DNA of 64,000 bases, from NCBI GenBank assembly GCA_964596125.1, contig CAZQRP010000001.1, forward strand, positions 255,361 to 319,360, in the 5' to 3' direction. Each line of letters opens with the position of its first letter. Position 1 is the first letter of the stretch. This DNA is from CAZQRP01 sp964596125. GTDB taxonomy: Bacteria; Chloroflexota; Dehalococcoidia; GIF9; UBA5629. Below, one piece after another: positions 25,227 through 34,388 of this stretch. Under the pieces are notes generated by a model. That model had not been told where the DNA came from and searched no databases. It saw nothing but the letters and a program-made list of their open reading frames with translations. The position numbers and the translations under genes were made by a program.

Positions 25227-26033
25227 CTAGTGGTCGAATTCGCCGGATATGTTGTATTCAGGTTCAATTACACAAACGGCATAATGGTCTAACAGAGAGC
25301 GGTTTATCCAGGGGTATTTTCGTCGTTTCTCATCTGGAATTACCAGATGCTTTACTGTGCAGTTTGAAAACAGGTACTTTTGAGCTTCCTGTGAATTGTT
25401 ACAACGCCCTTTATCAATTAGTCCTTTCTGAACCTGTTGAGCAAGAAATCTGGTACTCTTGTTTTGAAGGCGGGCATGTTGTTGAATTCTTTTCCTTATA
25501 TCTTTAGTCTTGCCGCAATAAATGTACTTCTTTTGCTTTTTATCGTAGACCAGGTATACTCCGGGTTCTTTTGGAAGACGTATCAGAGCTTGTTCATAGC
25601 CCAGTTCAAATGAATTAAGTAGTTTACCGAAGTTGTCAATGACCTTATCATTGGGTTTCATGATCAGGCTTTCCTTACTTATCATCAGGCCTTTAAACCA
25701 TGTATCAAGCCCATCACTATAACCTCCAATTCGTGTTCCATAGCAATTAGTTGTATGTCTCCAGCAGCATTCATAAATACGAGCAAATTCTTGTTCGTGT
25801 TGTTTGATACGAATGACATTTTGCTGTTGATGTGAACCTTGTTTACCTATAGATGATTCTGCAGTGAATTTATGACCATGTGGAGTTACCAGATATTGTT
25901 GTCCAGCAGCATTAAGTCGTTCCCAGAGCGGACCAAAATTGCTCTGTAAGATCTTTTGACTTCGATGTTTCAACTTAACATTTGCCTCCTTCCAATTCTG
26001 TACAAATGAAAGATGTCTATTCGGATTATACAC
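25227..26033 (-). CDS. Stand-alone GIY-YIG domain protein
   Basis: The 268-residue protein carries a GIY-YIG fold at about 154-190: GVYLVY (158-163), YIYCGKT (170-176) and R180 in KDIRKRI, the catalytic arginine. The first 150 residues have no domain I know; they include paired Cys in YECCWRH and a run GSHQQQNVIRIK. GIY-YIG enzymes cut DNA in repair (UvrC, SLX1), restriction or homing; this one is not UvrC and has no zinc finger of SLX1 type. Codon and base use do not stand out clearly from neighbours. It sits alone between two large noncoding gaps, as a lately arrived gene might. Confidence 0.7.
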   Translation of the reverse strand: MYNPNRHLSFVQNWKEANVKLKHRSQKILQSNFGPLWERLNAAGQQYLVTPHGHKFTAESSIGKQGSHQQQNVIRIKQHEQEFARIYECCWRHTTNCYGTRIGGYSDGLDTWFKGLMISKESLIMKPNDKVIDNFGKLLNSFELGYEQALIRLPKEPGVYLVYDKKQKKYIYCGKTKDIRKRIQQHARLQNKSTRFLAQQVQKGLIDKGRCNNSQEAQKYLFSNCTVKHLVIPDEKRRKYPWINRSLLDHYAVCVIEPEYNISGEFDH

Positions 26034-26423
26034 CTAGCCAAAATCAGATGGAATATCTCCATAGCACATTTTAGAAGAATTGTGTAACGAAAGATAGCCT
26101 TCATGATTGTTTTAAAAAGTAGTAAGCATTATTTAATTGGAGTTTGGTACTACATTGGTTGTTACAGGGAGAGCTCTGTTTCCAGGGATGCTACTCTGTA
26201 AATAATACATATATATCCTCAGGTACCATGGATCGTGCTAAAGGTGTTAAATGCCCTAATTAAATATATTGACCGTTATGGTGAGCGGGATAGTTGATTT
26301 GTACATAGCTGCGATTTCCGGTGCTCTGTATGGATTGGCAATAGTGTCACGTGTGAAGGGCGTTATAGAAATGGCACTAAGCTTAAAAATTCCTTTTACC
26401 TCTGCATCAGGACGGCAAGTACC
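26034..26423. other. Intergenic region upstream of rpe
   Basis: About 390 bases with no supported gene. The rpe promoter follows directly at 26424. Confidence 0.35.
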
Positions 26424-26453
26424 TTGACATAGTCAACGGACCATGCTTAAAAT
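26424..26453 (+). promoter_or_regulatory. rpe promoter with palindrome over the -35
   Basis: TTGACA (26424-26429) and TAAAAT (26448-26453) are 18 bases apart. TTGAC-ATA-GTCAA (26424-26436) is a perfect palindrome over the -35, a possible operator. Confidence 0.5.
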
Positions 26454-26529
26454 TGCCGATAGCAATTATGCTCCTGAAATCCGAAGGCGCTGATGGTTTC
26501 TTATCAAAAGTATTACGAGGGGAAATATA

Positions 26530-27186
26530 ATGACCAGAATCGTAAAAGTAGTCCCTGCTATCTTGACCGAAGATCCCAAAGACCTGGAGAAAATGGTGCA
26601 TCAGGCGGAGAAGTTCACTGATTATGTACAGTTCGACATAATGGACGGACGGTTTGTGCCCTCAAGGAGTATAGGCGATAAGCACCTGGCTGGTCTTCAT
26701 ACGAAGCTTGACTGGGAGGCCCATCTAATGGTAGAGAAACCGGAGGGATATCTGGAAAGCTTTCAGCAGGCTGGAGCGCAGAAAGTAGTCTTTCATTTTG
26801 AAGCCACTCCTTCCCCGCTCGAAGTTGTTACCAAGGCTCGAGGTCTTGGATTGGGAGTAGGCCTAGCAGTAAATCCTGAAACCACTATCTCCGCTATTCT
26901 CTCTACCGCCGGCGTAGTAGACAGTGTGCTCTTTCTGACAGTAAATCCCGGCTTTTATGGTAGCCAGTTTATACCTGAAGTCCTGGACAAAGTAGCGGAA
27001 TTGCGTGATGCCAGGCCTGATATAGAGATAGGTGTAGATGGAGGTATAAAGGAGGGTAATATTGCCCGTGTTGCCCGAGCTGGTGTCGATATCATCTATG
27101 TGGGCAGTGCAATATTTCTGCAACCGCAGCCCGACGAGAGCTTCCGGCGTCTGATGGCTCTGGCCGGGGAACGTTCACTCCACTAA
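26530..27186 (+). CDS. rpe: Ribulose-phosphate 3-epimerase
   Basis: The 218-residue TIM-barrel protein interconverts ribulose-5-phosphate and xylulose-5-phosphate. Family signatures are FDIMDGRFVPS (35-45), DWEAHLMV, TVNPGFYGSQF and GVDGGIKEGN. Of the four usual metal ligands, D36, H65 and D170 are present, but the first, normally His in HxD, is Q34. The region after FVP (SRSIGDKHL) also differs from the standard NITFG. This may mean a metal-site variant or a related epimerase such as one for allulose-phosphate. GAGGGGAAATATA precedes the ATG. It lies near other pentose-phosphate genes. Confidence 0.88.
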   Translation: MTRIVKVVPAILTEDPKDLEKMVHQAEKFTDYVQFDIMDGRFVPSRSIGDKHLAGLHTKLDWEAHLMVEKPEGYLESFQQAGAQKVVFHFEATPSPLEVVTKARGLGLGVGLAVNPETTISAILSTAGVVDSVLFLTVNPGFYGSQFIPEVLDKVAELRDARPDIEIGVDGGIKEGNIARVARAGVDIIYVGSAIFLQPQPDESFRRLMALAGERSLH

Positions 27187-27225
27187 GGCGGTAATGGTAT
27201 CTTCGACTGTTATTGACCTTGTGCA

Positions 27226-28137
27226 TTATTGCCATGTTCGTTTTACTGCATGCCCTCCGAATTGTCTCCGTAGCTCGGCCAGTAGTCTGCTGCCAAAAGG
27301 CTGGTCCTGGCGTGACCGGAAACGTGCTTGAACCGATTGCGTTATAACCGGCGCTGGTACAGCGAGGTCTATGGATTCCTGTACTGTCCAGCGGCCTTCA
27401 CCGGTGTCCTCGACATATGCCTGAATTCCTTCCAGTTTCGGATTTTCTTGCAGGGCGCTTGCAGTCAAGTCAAGCAGCCAGGAGCGCACCACACTACCAT
27501 AGCGCCAGATCTGGGCAATCTGGGGCAGATTAAGGCTGAGTTCTTTCTTTCCCTGCATTAATTCAAATCCTTCTGCATATGATTGCATGAGACCATATTC
27601 AATGCCGTTATGAATCATCTTGACAAAGTGTCCTGCACCGCTTGGACCTACGAGGCCATAGCCTTGCTGTAGTGAAGGAGCCAGTGTCTGAAAGATCGGT
27701 AGCATTCGGTGAAATGCCTCGGGATCGCCTCCTACCATCAAGCAATAGCCTTCTTCGAGTCCCCATATCCCACCACTAATACCAACGTCCAGCATGATAA
27801 GCCCTTTCCCGGATACTGATGCTGCTCGTCGAATGCTGTCCTTATAGTACGAATTGCCACCATCAAGGATGATATCACCCGGAGATAGTCCCGCTGCCAG
27901 AGTGTTGATAGCGCTTTCTGTGGGCTCACCGGGTGGCACCATAAGCCAGACAGCACGGGGACAGGGAAGCTTCTGCACTAGCTCGGCGACAGAAGCGGTC
28001 CCGACTGCTCCTTGTTCGACCATAGTAGCCACTTTATCCTTTATAGGATCGTAAGCCACTATATAGTGACCCCCACGCAATAAGCGCCGGACCATGTTGC
28101 CGCCCATCCGGCCCAGGCCGATTATTCCTAGTTCCAT
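27226..28137 (-). CDS. gnd: 6-phosphogluconate dehydrogenase (decarboxylating), short form
   Basis: The 303-residue protein is the short GndA/YqeC-type enzyme. It has GLGRMGGNM at 7-15, DGGNSYYKDS, GISGGIWG, and KMIHNGIEYGLMQ with the catalytic Lys. It oxidises 6-phosphogluconate to ribulose-5-phosphate and CO2, feeding the epimerase encoded just next to it in convergent orientation (39 bases between stops). The fingerprint after the second strand is AYDPIKD; an acidic residue there often goes with NAD use, so NAD rather than NADP is suggested. A glucose-6-phosphate dehydrogenase gene is not present in the window. Confidence 0.92.
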   Translation of the reverse strand: MELGIIGLGRMGGNMVRRLLRGGHYIVAYDPIKDKVATMVEQGAVGTASVAELVQKLPCPRAVWLMVPPGEPTESAINTLAAGLSPGDIILDGGNSYYKDSIRRAASVSGKGLIMLDVGISGGIWGLEEGYCLMVGGDPEAFHRMLPIFQTLAPSLQQGYGLVGPSGAGHFVKMIHNGIEYGLMQSYAEGFELMQGKKELSLNLPQIAQIWRYGSVVRSWLLDLTASALQENPKLEGIQAYVEDTGEGRWTVQESIDLAVPAPVITQSVQARFRSRQDQPFGSRLLAELRRQFGGHAVKRTWQ

Positions 28138-28387
28138 AATCTCCCCCCTTGGCGCAATTTAAAATGGAGTTTTTAAACTGCTGGAATATTTACTGTTTAT
28201 TGTTGCTTTGTGACTAGAGCTGGTCTTATTGGATTTTATAGATTTATCAGCCAGTTTTTAATGGTCTTTATCTCCTACGAGTAAGGCAAAAGGAAGTAAC
28301 TATATCTATATGTTTATACTATAGGACAGGAAGGATTAAGTATAATCTCACTACTACGTGTAGAGAAATTGCGCACATTCAATACTT

Positions 28388-29083
28388 TTAAACCAGCACA
28401 TATCCAAACCTTTTCTTACTAACAATGCGTACGGGCATTGAGGGAGTTGGCTCGATTTTCTCTCTAAGGCGGTGGACCAATTGATCGATAGTAGCATCCG
28501 ATACTGCTCCTGGGTCTCTTGCTTCAGGCCAAACTCTGGCAATTATCTCATCTCTGGAGCAGACCATTCCTGCTCTGCGATATAGAAATAATAACAGGTC
28601 ATATTCTTTTCTTGGCAAATCAAGTAGTTTTCCGTCAACCTGGACTTCTTTTCTCTCATCAACGATTTTGAGCCACAACGGAACCTGTGTTATTTGTTCA
28701 ACTGGCTCTTGGCCGGTGCCTTCTAATTGCCTGAACCGCAGAATGGCCCGGGGACTATCCTTTATGACTGCCAGCCCAATCAACGAATTATCGGTGAGCT
28801 GATATAACTTCTTCTCTCCGATTGGCTGGTTATTGAGCGTGGTTCCGTTTTTACTGCCCAGGTCGCGCAGCCAAAAACAACCGTCCTTGAAGCATATTTC
28901 AGCATGTTTCCGTGAGATTTGAGGGTCGTCTATTTTGATATCAGGGCTGTTTTCTAGAGTAGGGCGACCGATAATGGTAGTACTCTTGGATAGAGCCAGA
29001 AGTTGGACTGTCTCTTCTGTTATTCCCCTCTCAATTATAAGAAAGGTATCGACACCTTTTTTGTCGTTATAAACTTGCATCAT
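28388..29083 (-). CDS. FHA domain - winged-helix regulator
   Basis: From ATG 29083 the protein has about 231 residues. The N-terminal half is an FHA phosphothreonine-binding domain (IIGRPTLENS, ISRKHAEI, DLGSKNGTTLN). The C-terminal half is an OmpR/PhoB-type winged helix (LPRKEYDLLLFLYRRAG, DQLVHRLREKIEP, KRFGYVLV). It probably binds DNA in response to a Ser/Thr kinase or its own partner; no such kinase gene is in the window. The start is set by a strong promoter (TTGCTC-17-TATAAT) whose -35 is at 29174-29179, so longer readings from there are not transcribed. ATG 29080 is an equal alternative; neither has a clear ribosome site. Confidence 0.85.
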   Translation of the reverse strand: MMQVYNDKKGVDTFLIIERGITEETVQLLALSKSTTIIGRPTLENSPDIKIDDPQISRKHAEICFKDGCFWLRDLGSKNGTTLNNQPIGEKKLYQLTDNSLIGLAVIKDSPRAILRFRQLEGTGQEPVEQITQVPLWLKIVDERKEVQVDGKLLDLPRKEYDLLLFLYRRAGMVCSRDEIIARVWPEARDPGAVSDATIDQLVHRLREKIEPTPSMPVRIVSKKRFGYVLV

Positions 29084-29150
29084 GATAGTCCGTGGCGGAT
29101 TGACAACAGTTACTCTTGCTGCCGGCCATCGGGGGCACTCTATTTTCCAA

Positions 29151-29179
29151 ATTATACGGCAGTATCCACTGAGGAGCAA
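29151..29179 (-). promoter_or_regulatory. Promoter of the FHA regulator
   Basis: Reverse-strand TTGCTC (29179-29174) and TATAAT (29156-29151) have a 17-base spacer; the leader would be about 60 bases. Confidence 0.6.
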
Positions 29180-29264
29180 GAGAAATGATTTATAAAACGA
29201 CGCAAGTTCTTTATTAACCGGGCTGTGATGAGGAATATTTGTGTGTGTCGATAATGAATATGAG

Positions 29265-29306
29265 GCGAGTAGTGCCGGTAATTATAGTCCTCTCGGCACT
29301 ACTCGC
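29265..29306 (-). terminator. 13-bp hairpin after the lipoprotein gene
   Basis: GCGAGTAGTGCCG (29265-29277) and CGGCACTACTCGC (29294-29306) form a perfect stem with a 16-base loop, 24 bases past the lipoprotein stop. No U-run follows on either strand. Confidence 0.6.
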
Positions 29307-29330
29307 ACTACCGCTTGAGTGGACGCATTT

Positions 29331-31052
29331 TTAACGAATCATTTTGACGCCTTGCCAGACTGCCCAGTCCTGCCCTGAGGAAGCACCAGCATAAACGGCA
29401 AGACCAACTTTGCCGGTCTTGCCAGCATAATTGGCCAGGCTTATATTTATAGTATCTAACTGGTTGTTATATGTAGCATTGATCTCGGTGACCTGGTAGG
29501 GGAACCATTTACCGGACTCCCAGAACCAGGCGCGGAACGTGACACCATCACTGCCCGCAGCGCCTTTCAGAAAGCCTACGTTTGCAATAAATTTAGCGCC
29601 GAAGGGTATCTCCATCACAGGATACCAGCCACATATCCAGCCATTCTCAGTCCATTCCGGATGAGTTTCCAGGACTTTAGCATAGGCAACATTATCTTCG
29701 AGCATTGCATTCACTTTGTAGAGTACGAAACCTTCCTCGTCACCTGTACCTCCTGGGAAACTCAGATCACCTGCGCTGCTGCTCCACGAAGCATCACTCG
29801 CTCTGGCTACATAGTCGACCACGGTTTGGACAGCCATGACGACCTGTTTTTTATTATTGTCTTCATTGACCTCTTCGACAGAGCCGTTCGCATCAGCCAC
29901 GACTTTTATTGTGGGTGTACAGGGATCGTATACCCAGCCTGCAAATTGCCTGTCCACCGAAGCCCCAGCGTCAAGCGCCGGTATTAAATCAGATGCCTTA
30001 TAGACGCCATTGACGTAAAGCTTTTGAGTACAGGCACCGGCATTGACCAGTCCTTGATTCTTTATCGTATATCCAATGTTGTAGCCGTCTGCACCCGCTT
30101 CTTTCTGGACTGCGGTAATCACCAGATCAGGTTTAAATGTGAGCAATGGTATGATGGGCTGAATTAATGGCACAACTGTAAGAGTTAAAGACTCTGTAAC
30201 GGTTCCTGCATCATTGGTGGCTGTTAAAGTATACACGGTGGTCGTTTTAGGCGTTACTTCCTGTGCTCCGGCGGCAGCTACATTGCCTATACCCTGGTCT
30301 ATACTGATGTTGGTAGCTCCGGTCACATTCCACAATAAAGTTGCCGAATTACCAGCTACCAGACTAACCGGGTCTACTTCAAATATGACAATAGTCGGTG
30401 CGGCTTCAACTGGTGGCGGCTCAGGCAGGGAATTTTCGGAAACAGAAACTTGGGCTCTGGCAGTGACGCTTCCTGACTCATTGGTGGCAGTCAATGTATA
30501 GATGGTAGTAGAGTCTGGAGCAACTGCCCAGATGCCAGTTAAGGGAACAGGACCTATTCCCTGGTCTATGCTTACAGTTGTTGTATTGGAAACATCCCAG
30601 CTAAGTGTCGCGGTCTCGCCTGAAGTGATGGTTACCGGACTGGCATTAAACGAATTTATAGCCGGTAATGCAGCACCTGCATTGGAAACGGTGACACGGC
30701 TTCGGACCTCTGCTGACCAATCACCATTGTTATCTTGGACCATGAAATAAATCATATGTACTCCTGCTGATAGTGAAGTGGTCCTAAAACGAGCCCTTGT
30801 GCTTAAGTTGCCATCTAAATCGGATCTCCATCTATAGGCTACTATAGTGCCGTCGGGATCCGTGCCATGTCCCTCGAAAGTCACCATTTCTCCAGCATGG
30901 ACACCCTCCGGCGTGATTAAGTCTATAAAGGCGTTAGGCAGCAGATTATCTTGCTGAGCCGCGAAAGTGATACAACCTGTTGCCAGCATAGGAATTACCA
31001 TCGAAAGTACTATAAGAATTGCCATAGGTCTTCCAGTTTTTTTCTTTATCAT
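29331..31052 (-). CDS. Exported Ig-like / CARDB repeat protein, probable lipoprotein
   Basis: From ATG 31052 the protein has 573 residues. After MIKKKTGRP and a hydrophobic stretch comes MLATGC, a plausible though not ideal lipobox (C27). A PKD-like domain (about 40-120) is followed by two near-repeated Ig-like units, each with the pattern ATLSWDVSNTTTVSIDQGIG / ATLLWNVTGATNISIDQGIG and ending TIYTLTATNxxGxVT. A CARDB-like domain (DLVITAVQKE to NEDNNKK) and an unknown 160-residue tail complete it. It should sit outside the membrane and bind something, perhaps a surface or a polymer. AGGAGG lies eight bases before the chosen ATG. A 42-residue membrane peptide gene precedes it by 60 bases. Confidence 0.82.
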   Translation of the reverse strand: MIKKKTGRPMAILIVLSMVIPMLATGCITFAAQQDNLLPNAFIDLITPEGVHAGEMVTFEGHGTDPDGTIVAYRWRSDLDGNLSTRARFRTTSLSAGVHMIYFMVQDNNGDWSAEVRSRVTVSNAGAALPAINSFNASPVTITSGETATLSWDVSNTTTVSIDQGIGPVPLTGIWAVAPDSTTIYTLTATNESGSVTARAQVSVSENSLPEPPPVEAAPTIVIFEVDPVSLVAGNSATLLWNVTGATNISIDQGIGNVAAAGAQEVTPKTTTVYTLTATNDAGTVTESLTLTVVPLIQPIIPLLTFKPDLVITAVQKEAGADGYNIGYTIKNQGLVNAGACTQKLYVNGVYKASDLIPALDAGASVDRQFAGWVYDPCTPTIKVVADANGSVEEVNEDNNKKQVVMAVQTVVDYVARASDASWSSSAGDLSFPGGTGDEEGFVLYKVNAMLEDNVAYAKVLETHPEWTENGWICGWYPVMEIPFGAKFIANVGFLKGAAGSDGVTFRAWFWESGKWFPYQVTEINATYNNQLDTINISLANYAGKTGKVGLAVYAGASSGQDWAVWQGVKMIR

Positions 31053-31112
31053 GATTTTGCCCTCCTGTGTTGTTTTCAAAAATTGTAATCACAAATGGTT
31101 ACCCTATTGTTG

Positions 31113-31241
31113 TTACAAATACCAGGCGCCTGCTGTTACCAGCAAGACTATTGCAGCAATGCCGGTCAGGATGATGCCGCTGAACATGGCTAGAAGCTCC
31201 TTGTCTTTACCAAGGATGGTTAATAATTTTTTATTGTTCAT
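31113..31241 (-). CDS. 42-residue single-helix membrane peptide
   Basis: ATG 31241 has an excellent ribosome site (AAGGAGGGCGTA). The peptide reads MNNKKLLTILGKDKELLAMF followed by a transmembrane helix (SGIILTGIAAIVLLVTAGAW) and ends YL. It is too short for usual gene calls but start signals, charge pattern and one clean helix support translation. It stands just upstream of the exported Ig-like protein, so they may be expressed together. No family is recognised. Confidence 0.65.
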   Translation of the reverse strand: MNNKKLLTILGKDKELLAMFSGIILTGIAAIVLLVTAGAWYL

Positions 31242-31648
31242 TACGCCCTCCTTATGTTTAATTCACGGTTAAAAAGTTGATTGGTTCACCTTGTATTTTT
31301 CTACACTGTTTCTATACCTCTTTTCCTTGACATGATGATTTTGATGTCTATATTAAGAATACATGCTGGCAGCAGGGCGTGCTTGACATTTTCCTGACGG
31401 GAAACCAACATAAAGCTGACAAATTGGTTTCGTTGGTCTGTCCTGTAGTATTTTAACCGGGAGGGGCTGAATGAAATGAATGCCTGATTTAAAAATGGAT
31501 ATGATAAAAATAGATTGAACATAGCCTGAAGCTTATGCTCATCTCATTTTTGATAGTTAAGGTCGGATTTAAATGCGTGAGGCTAGGGAGTGTGTCTGGA
31601 CTATGTTTTAGAATAAGACCTGTTCAACCGGAGCTTAGCTTCACGAAA
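31242..31648. other. Intergenic region upstream of the membrane peptide
   Basis: About 400 bases with no further gene supported; no riboswitch or terminator recognised beyond the peptide's ribosome site. Confidence 0.35.
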
Positions 31649-34387
31649 TTATATTTCGGTGACTAGACTCGCTATAGTTGCTTTATCGCCCCGGCTGAAG
31701 TGAATTCTGGTAACAGGTCTTCCAGCCATTTGTAAAATCTGAAGGTCTCCCAGAGCCTGGGCATCGGCTACAATGCCAAAAGAGTATGGCAAGCCGGGAA
31801 CAGGAAAATCGGTCTCATGGTCTGCTGTAATCTGCAGAAACAGTCCTGTGGTTGGTCCTCCCTTGTGCAACTGCCCCGTAGAGTGTAGAAAACGTGGCCC
31901 ATAGCCGGAAGTAGTAGCGATGTTATACCGTTCAACTACCTTCCTGCGGAAATCGGACAGCAAATCGTCTATCTCAAGGGTCTGGCGAAGGTATGCCATG
32001 ATCGCAAGATAGTTACCCTTATTGGCTCTGGCTAGTATATCGGCCAGTGAGTCAGCAGTCTCTACCTGAGGAAGACGACCTGTCTCTGTATACTTTTGTA
32101 ACATGCGCTCTGTTGCATCCTTGGCCTGCTGTACGTTCGGCTGATTAAATGGGTGAATACCCAATATAGCCCCGGCCACTGCGGTAGCAAACTCCCAACG
32201 GAAGAACTCGGCTCCTAGGTCAAACCTGTCGCGCAGTTCGAGAACCAGCACCGGCTGTCCTGACGACCTGATTCGTTCAATTGCCGCATCGGTGGCTGAA
32301 TTATCATCACCTTCCATGCGTAGATAAACAAACAATCGGTCATTAGCGTATTGAGCCGTTTCCACCAGAGGTTCGCCGACAATGGGTATAATACCTTTAC
32401 CCTCTTTACCGGTGCTTTCAGCAATGAGCTGCTCGACCCAAAGCCCGAAACTGGCGATAGCTGGAGATGCGACAATGGTAAGCTTGTCCCTTCCTTGCTG
32501 GGCCAAGACTCCCAGGCATGTTCCCAACCAGGCACCGGGATTATCGTGGACGGGTACACAGGATACACATCCCTCCTTCATATAGTCTGCACGGTCAAGC
32601 AATGATATGAGGTCAATCCCTATAATTGCGGCTGGTACCAGACCGAAATAAGAGAGGACGGAGTAGCGGCCGCCGATTTCCGGCGGATTCAAGAATATTT
32701 GTCGGAACCGGTTCTCTTCGGCGAGTCTGGCCAGTGGTGTTCCGGGGTCGGTGATGGCAATAAAGTTTTGACCAGCTTTCTCTTTCCCTGTGGCGGATTC
32801 TACCAGGCTTCTGAAATAGTTCATCAGGGCGAGGGGCTCGATGGTAGTGCCGGACTTTGAGGAGATAAGAAACAGGCTATGTGCTGGTTCTATGGCCTCT
32901 GTTACAACCTGCACGCAGGCAGGTACTGTTGAATCAATCACAATTAACTCCGGGTATCCAGGAGCACTACCGAAGGTCTTTCTTAAAACCTCTGGCCCCA
33001 GGCTGCTCCCGCCCATGCCGAGCAGTACCGCAGTGCGGAAACCAGCGTCACGGATTTCCCGGGCAAAGGACTTTAGAGAAGGTACCCGGTCGTACATCGG
33101 ATCGATAACAGTGAGCCAGCCCAGCCGATTGGCTATCTCAAATGGGTCCGGCTTCCACACAGTAAAATCTTTTCGCCATATGCGGCCGACCACATTGTGC
33201 CGGCTGAGGTCAGCCAGGGCGACTTCCACATCGCTGATATACTTACCGATGCCAACACCTGAGGAGACATGTTCCTTTGTCAGGAGCCGTACCTTCTTCT
33301 CTTCAATACCTGCCAGCAGTCTTTTAAAAGATTCAACAAAAGACGTAACTCCATCAGCGAGCAACTTTGCTGTTATCGAGTCCATATTGATTTCGGCTGC
33401 CTCCAAAGACGCCAGAGTCTGTTCGGCTTCAGCGAGGTTCTTTTCCAGAGTCGCTTTGGCCCGACCATGGTCCAGAAAGGCGTTTATTGTTGCTGGCGGC
33501 ATAGTGTTGACCGTATCTTGCCCGATGAGTGGCTCTATATATAATATATCGCTGTAGGTCGGGTTCTTCGTTCCTGTACTTGCCCAGAGAGGGCGCTGTA
33601 CACGAGCGCCTTTCGCTTTTAGAACTGAGAATTGCTTACCATAGAAAGTTTCCTTGAAAGCCTTGTAAGCCAGCTTGGCATTACTGATAGCAGCTTTACC
33701 GAGTAAAGCTTCCAATTGTTTCTTGCCTTGCCGGATGTGTTCTTCCAGCAGAGCATCAATTATAGTATCTAGCCGGCTGAGGAAGAAAGACGCTACTGAT
33801 GCTACTGTACCTACATTTCTCCCACTTCTGGCCAGGTCTTCCAGACCGTTAATATATGCCATCATTACCTGCTGGTAGCTGGCCAGGGAGAAGATAAGGG
33901 TGATATTAATGTTGATGCCATCGCCGATGAGGCGACGAATAGCCGCCATGCCTTCGGTTGTTGCCGGGATCTTGATCATCACATTGGGACGGTCTAAGGC
34001 TGCGAATAGCCGTCTGGCCTCCTTGATTGTGCCATCCGTGTTATAGGCCAGGAGCGGACTAACTTCCAGGCTGGCGTATCCATGTGCTCCCGCTGTCCTG
34101 TCATAAATAGGGCGTAACAAATCGGCAGCGTTACGAATGTCTTCTAGCGCCAGAGCCTCATAAATTTCCTCTGTGCTTTTGTGTGCTCTGGCCAGGGTCA
34201 GCAAATCCCCGTCGTAATCGGTGCTCCCGATGATAGCTTTTTCAAAAATGGCAGGATTAGAGGTCGCCCCGCTGATTCCCAGGGTGATTAGCTTCTGAAA
34301 TTCACCAGTGGTAAGCAAGCCACGGCGGATATAGTCACTCCATATAGCCTGTCCCAGTTGCAGAGCTTCCCGAACAGGATTTGTCAA
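31649..34387 (-). CDS. Bifunctional transaldolase / glucose-6-phosphate isomerase
   Basis: From TTG 34387 the protein has 912 residues. The N-terminal 370 or so are transaldolase (NPVREALQLGQAIWSDYIRR, GISGATSNPAIFEKAI, NVMIKIPATTEGM with the Schiff-base Lys). The rest is phosphoglucose isomerase (VLLGMGGSSLGPEVLRK, LFLISSKSGTTIEP, and a C-terminal part ending HFSRGDKATIASL). Such Tal-Pgi fusions are known in several bacteria. It links sedoheptulose-7-P/glyceraldehyde-3-P exchange with fructose-6-P to glucose-6-P. TTG 34387 is chosen because GGGAG is nine bases upstream, it follows the rpiB stop by one base, and family members begin near NPVRE. A longer reading starts at TTG 34438 inside rpiB. 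Confidence 0.93.
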   Translation of the reverse strand: MTNPVREALQLGQAIWSDYIRRGLLTTGEFQKLITLGISGATSNPAIFEKAIIGSTDYDGDLLTLARAHKSTEEIYEALALEDIRNAADLLRPIYDRTAGAHGYASLEVSPLLAYNTDGTIKEARRLFAALDRPNVMIKIPATTEGMAAIRRLIGDGININITLIFSLASYQQVMMAYINGLEDLARSGRNVGTVASVASFFLSRLDTIIDALLEEHIRQGKKQLEALLGKAAISNAKLAYKAFKETFYGKQFSVLKAKGARVQRPLWASTGTKNPTYSDILYIEPLIGQDTVNTMPPATINAFLDHGRAKATLEKNLAEAEQTLASLEAAEINMDSITAKLLADGVTSFVESFKRLLAGIEEKKVRLLTKEHVSSGVGIGKYISDVEVALADLSRHNVVGRIWRKDFTVWKPDPFEIANRLGWLTVIDPMYDRVPSLKSFAREIRDAGFRTAVLLGMGGSSLGPEVLRKTFGSAPGYPELIVIDSTVPACVQVVTEAIEPAHSLFLISSKSGTTIEPLALMNYFRSLVESATGKEKAGQNFIAITDPGTPLARLAEENRFRQIFLNPPEIGGRYSVLSYFGLVPAAIIGIDLISLLDRADYMKEGCVSCVPVHDNPGAWLGTCLGVLAQQGRDKLTIVASPAIASFGLWVEQLIAESTGKEGKGIIPIVGEPLVETAQYANDRLFVYLRMEGDDNSATDAAIERIRSSGQPVLVLELRDRFDLGAEFFRWEFATAVAGAILGIHPFNQPNVQQAKDATERMLQKYTETGRLPQVETADSLADILARANKGNYLAIMAYLRQTLEIDDLLSDFRRKVVERYNIATTSGYGPRFLHSTGQLHKGGPTTGLFLQITADHETDFPVPGLPYSFGIVADAQALGDLQILQMAGRPVTRIHFSRGDKATIASLVTEI

Positions 34388-34388
34388 C

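Noticed and set aside
32841..33557. A 238-residue open frame on the + strand inside the transaldolase-Pgi gene
   Set aside because: Antisense to well conserved transaldolase and isomerase motifs; no start signals.
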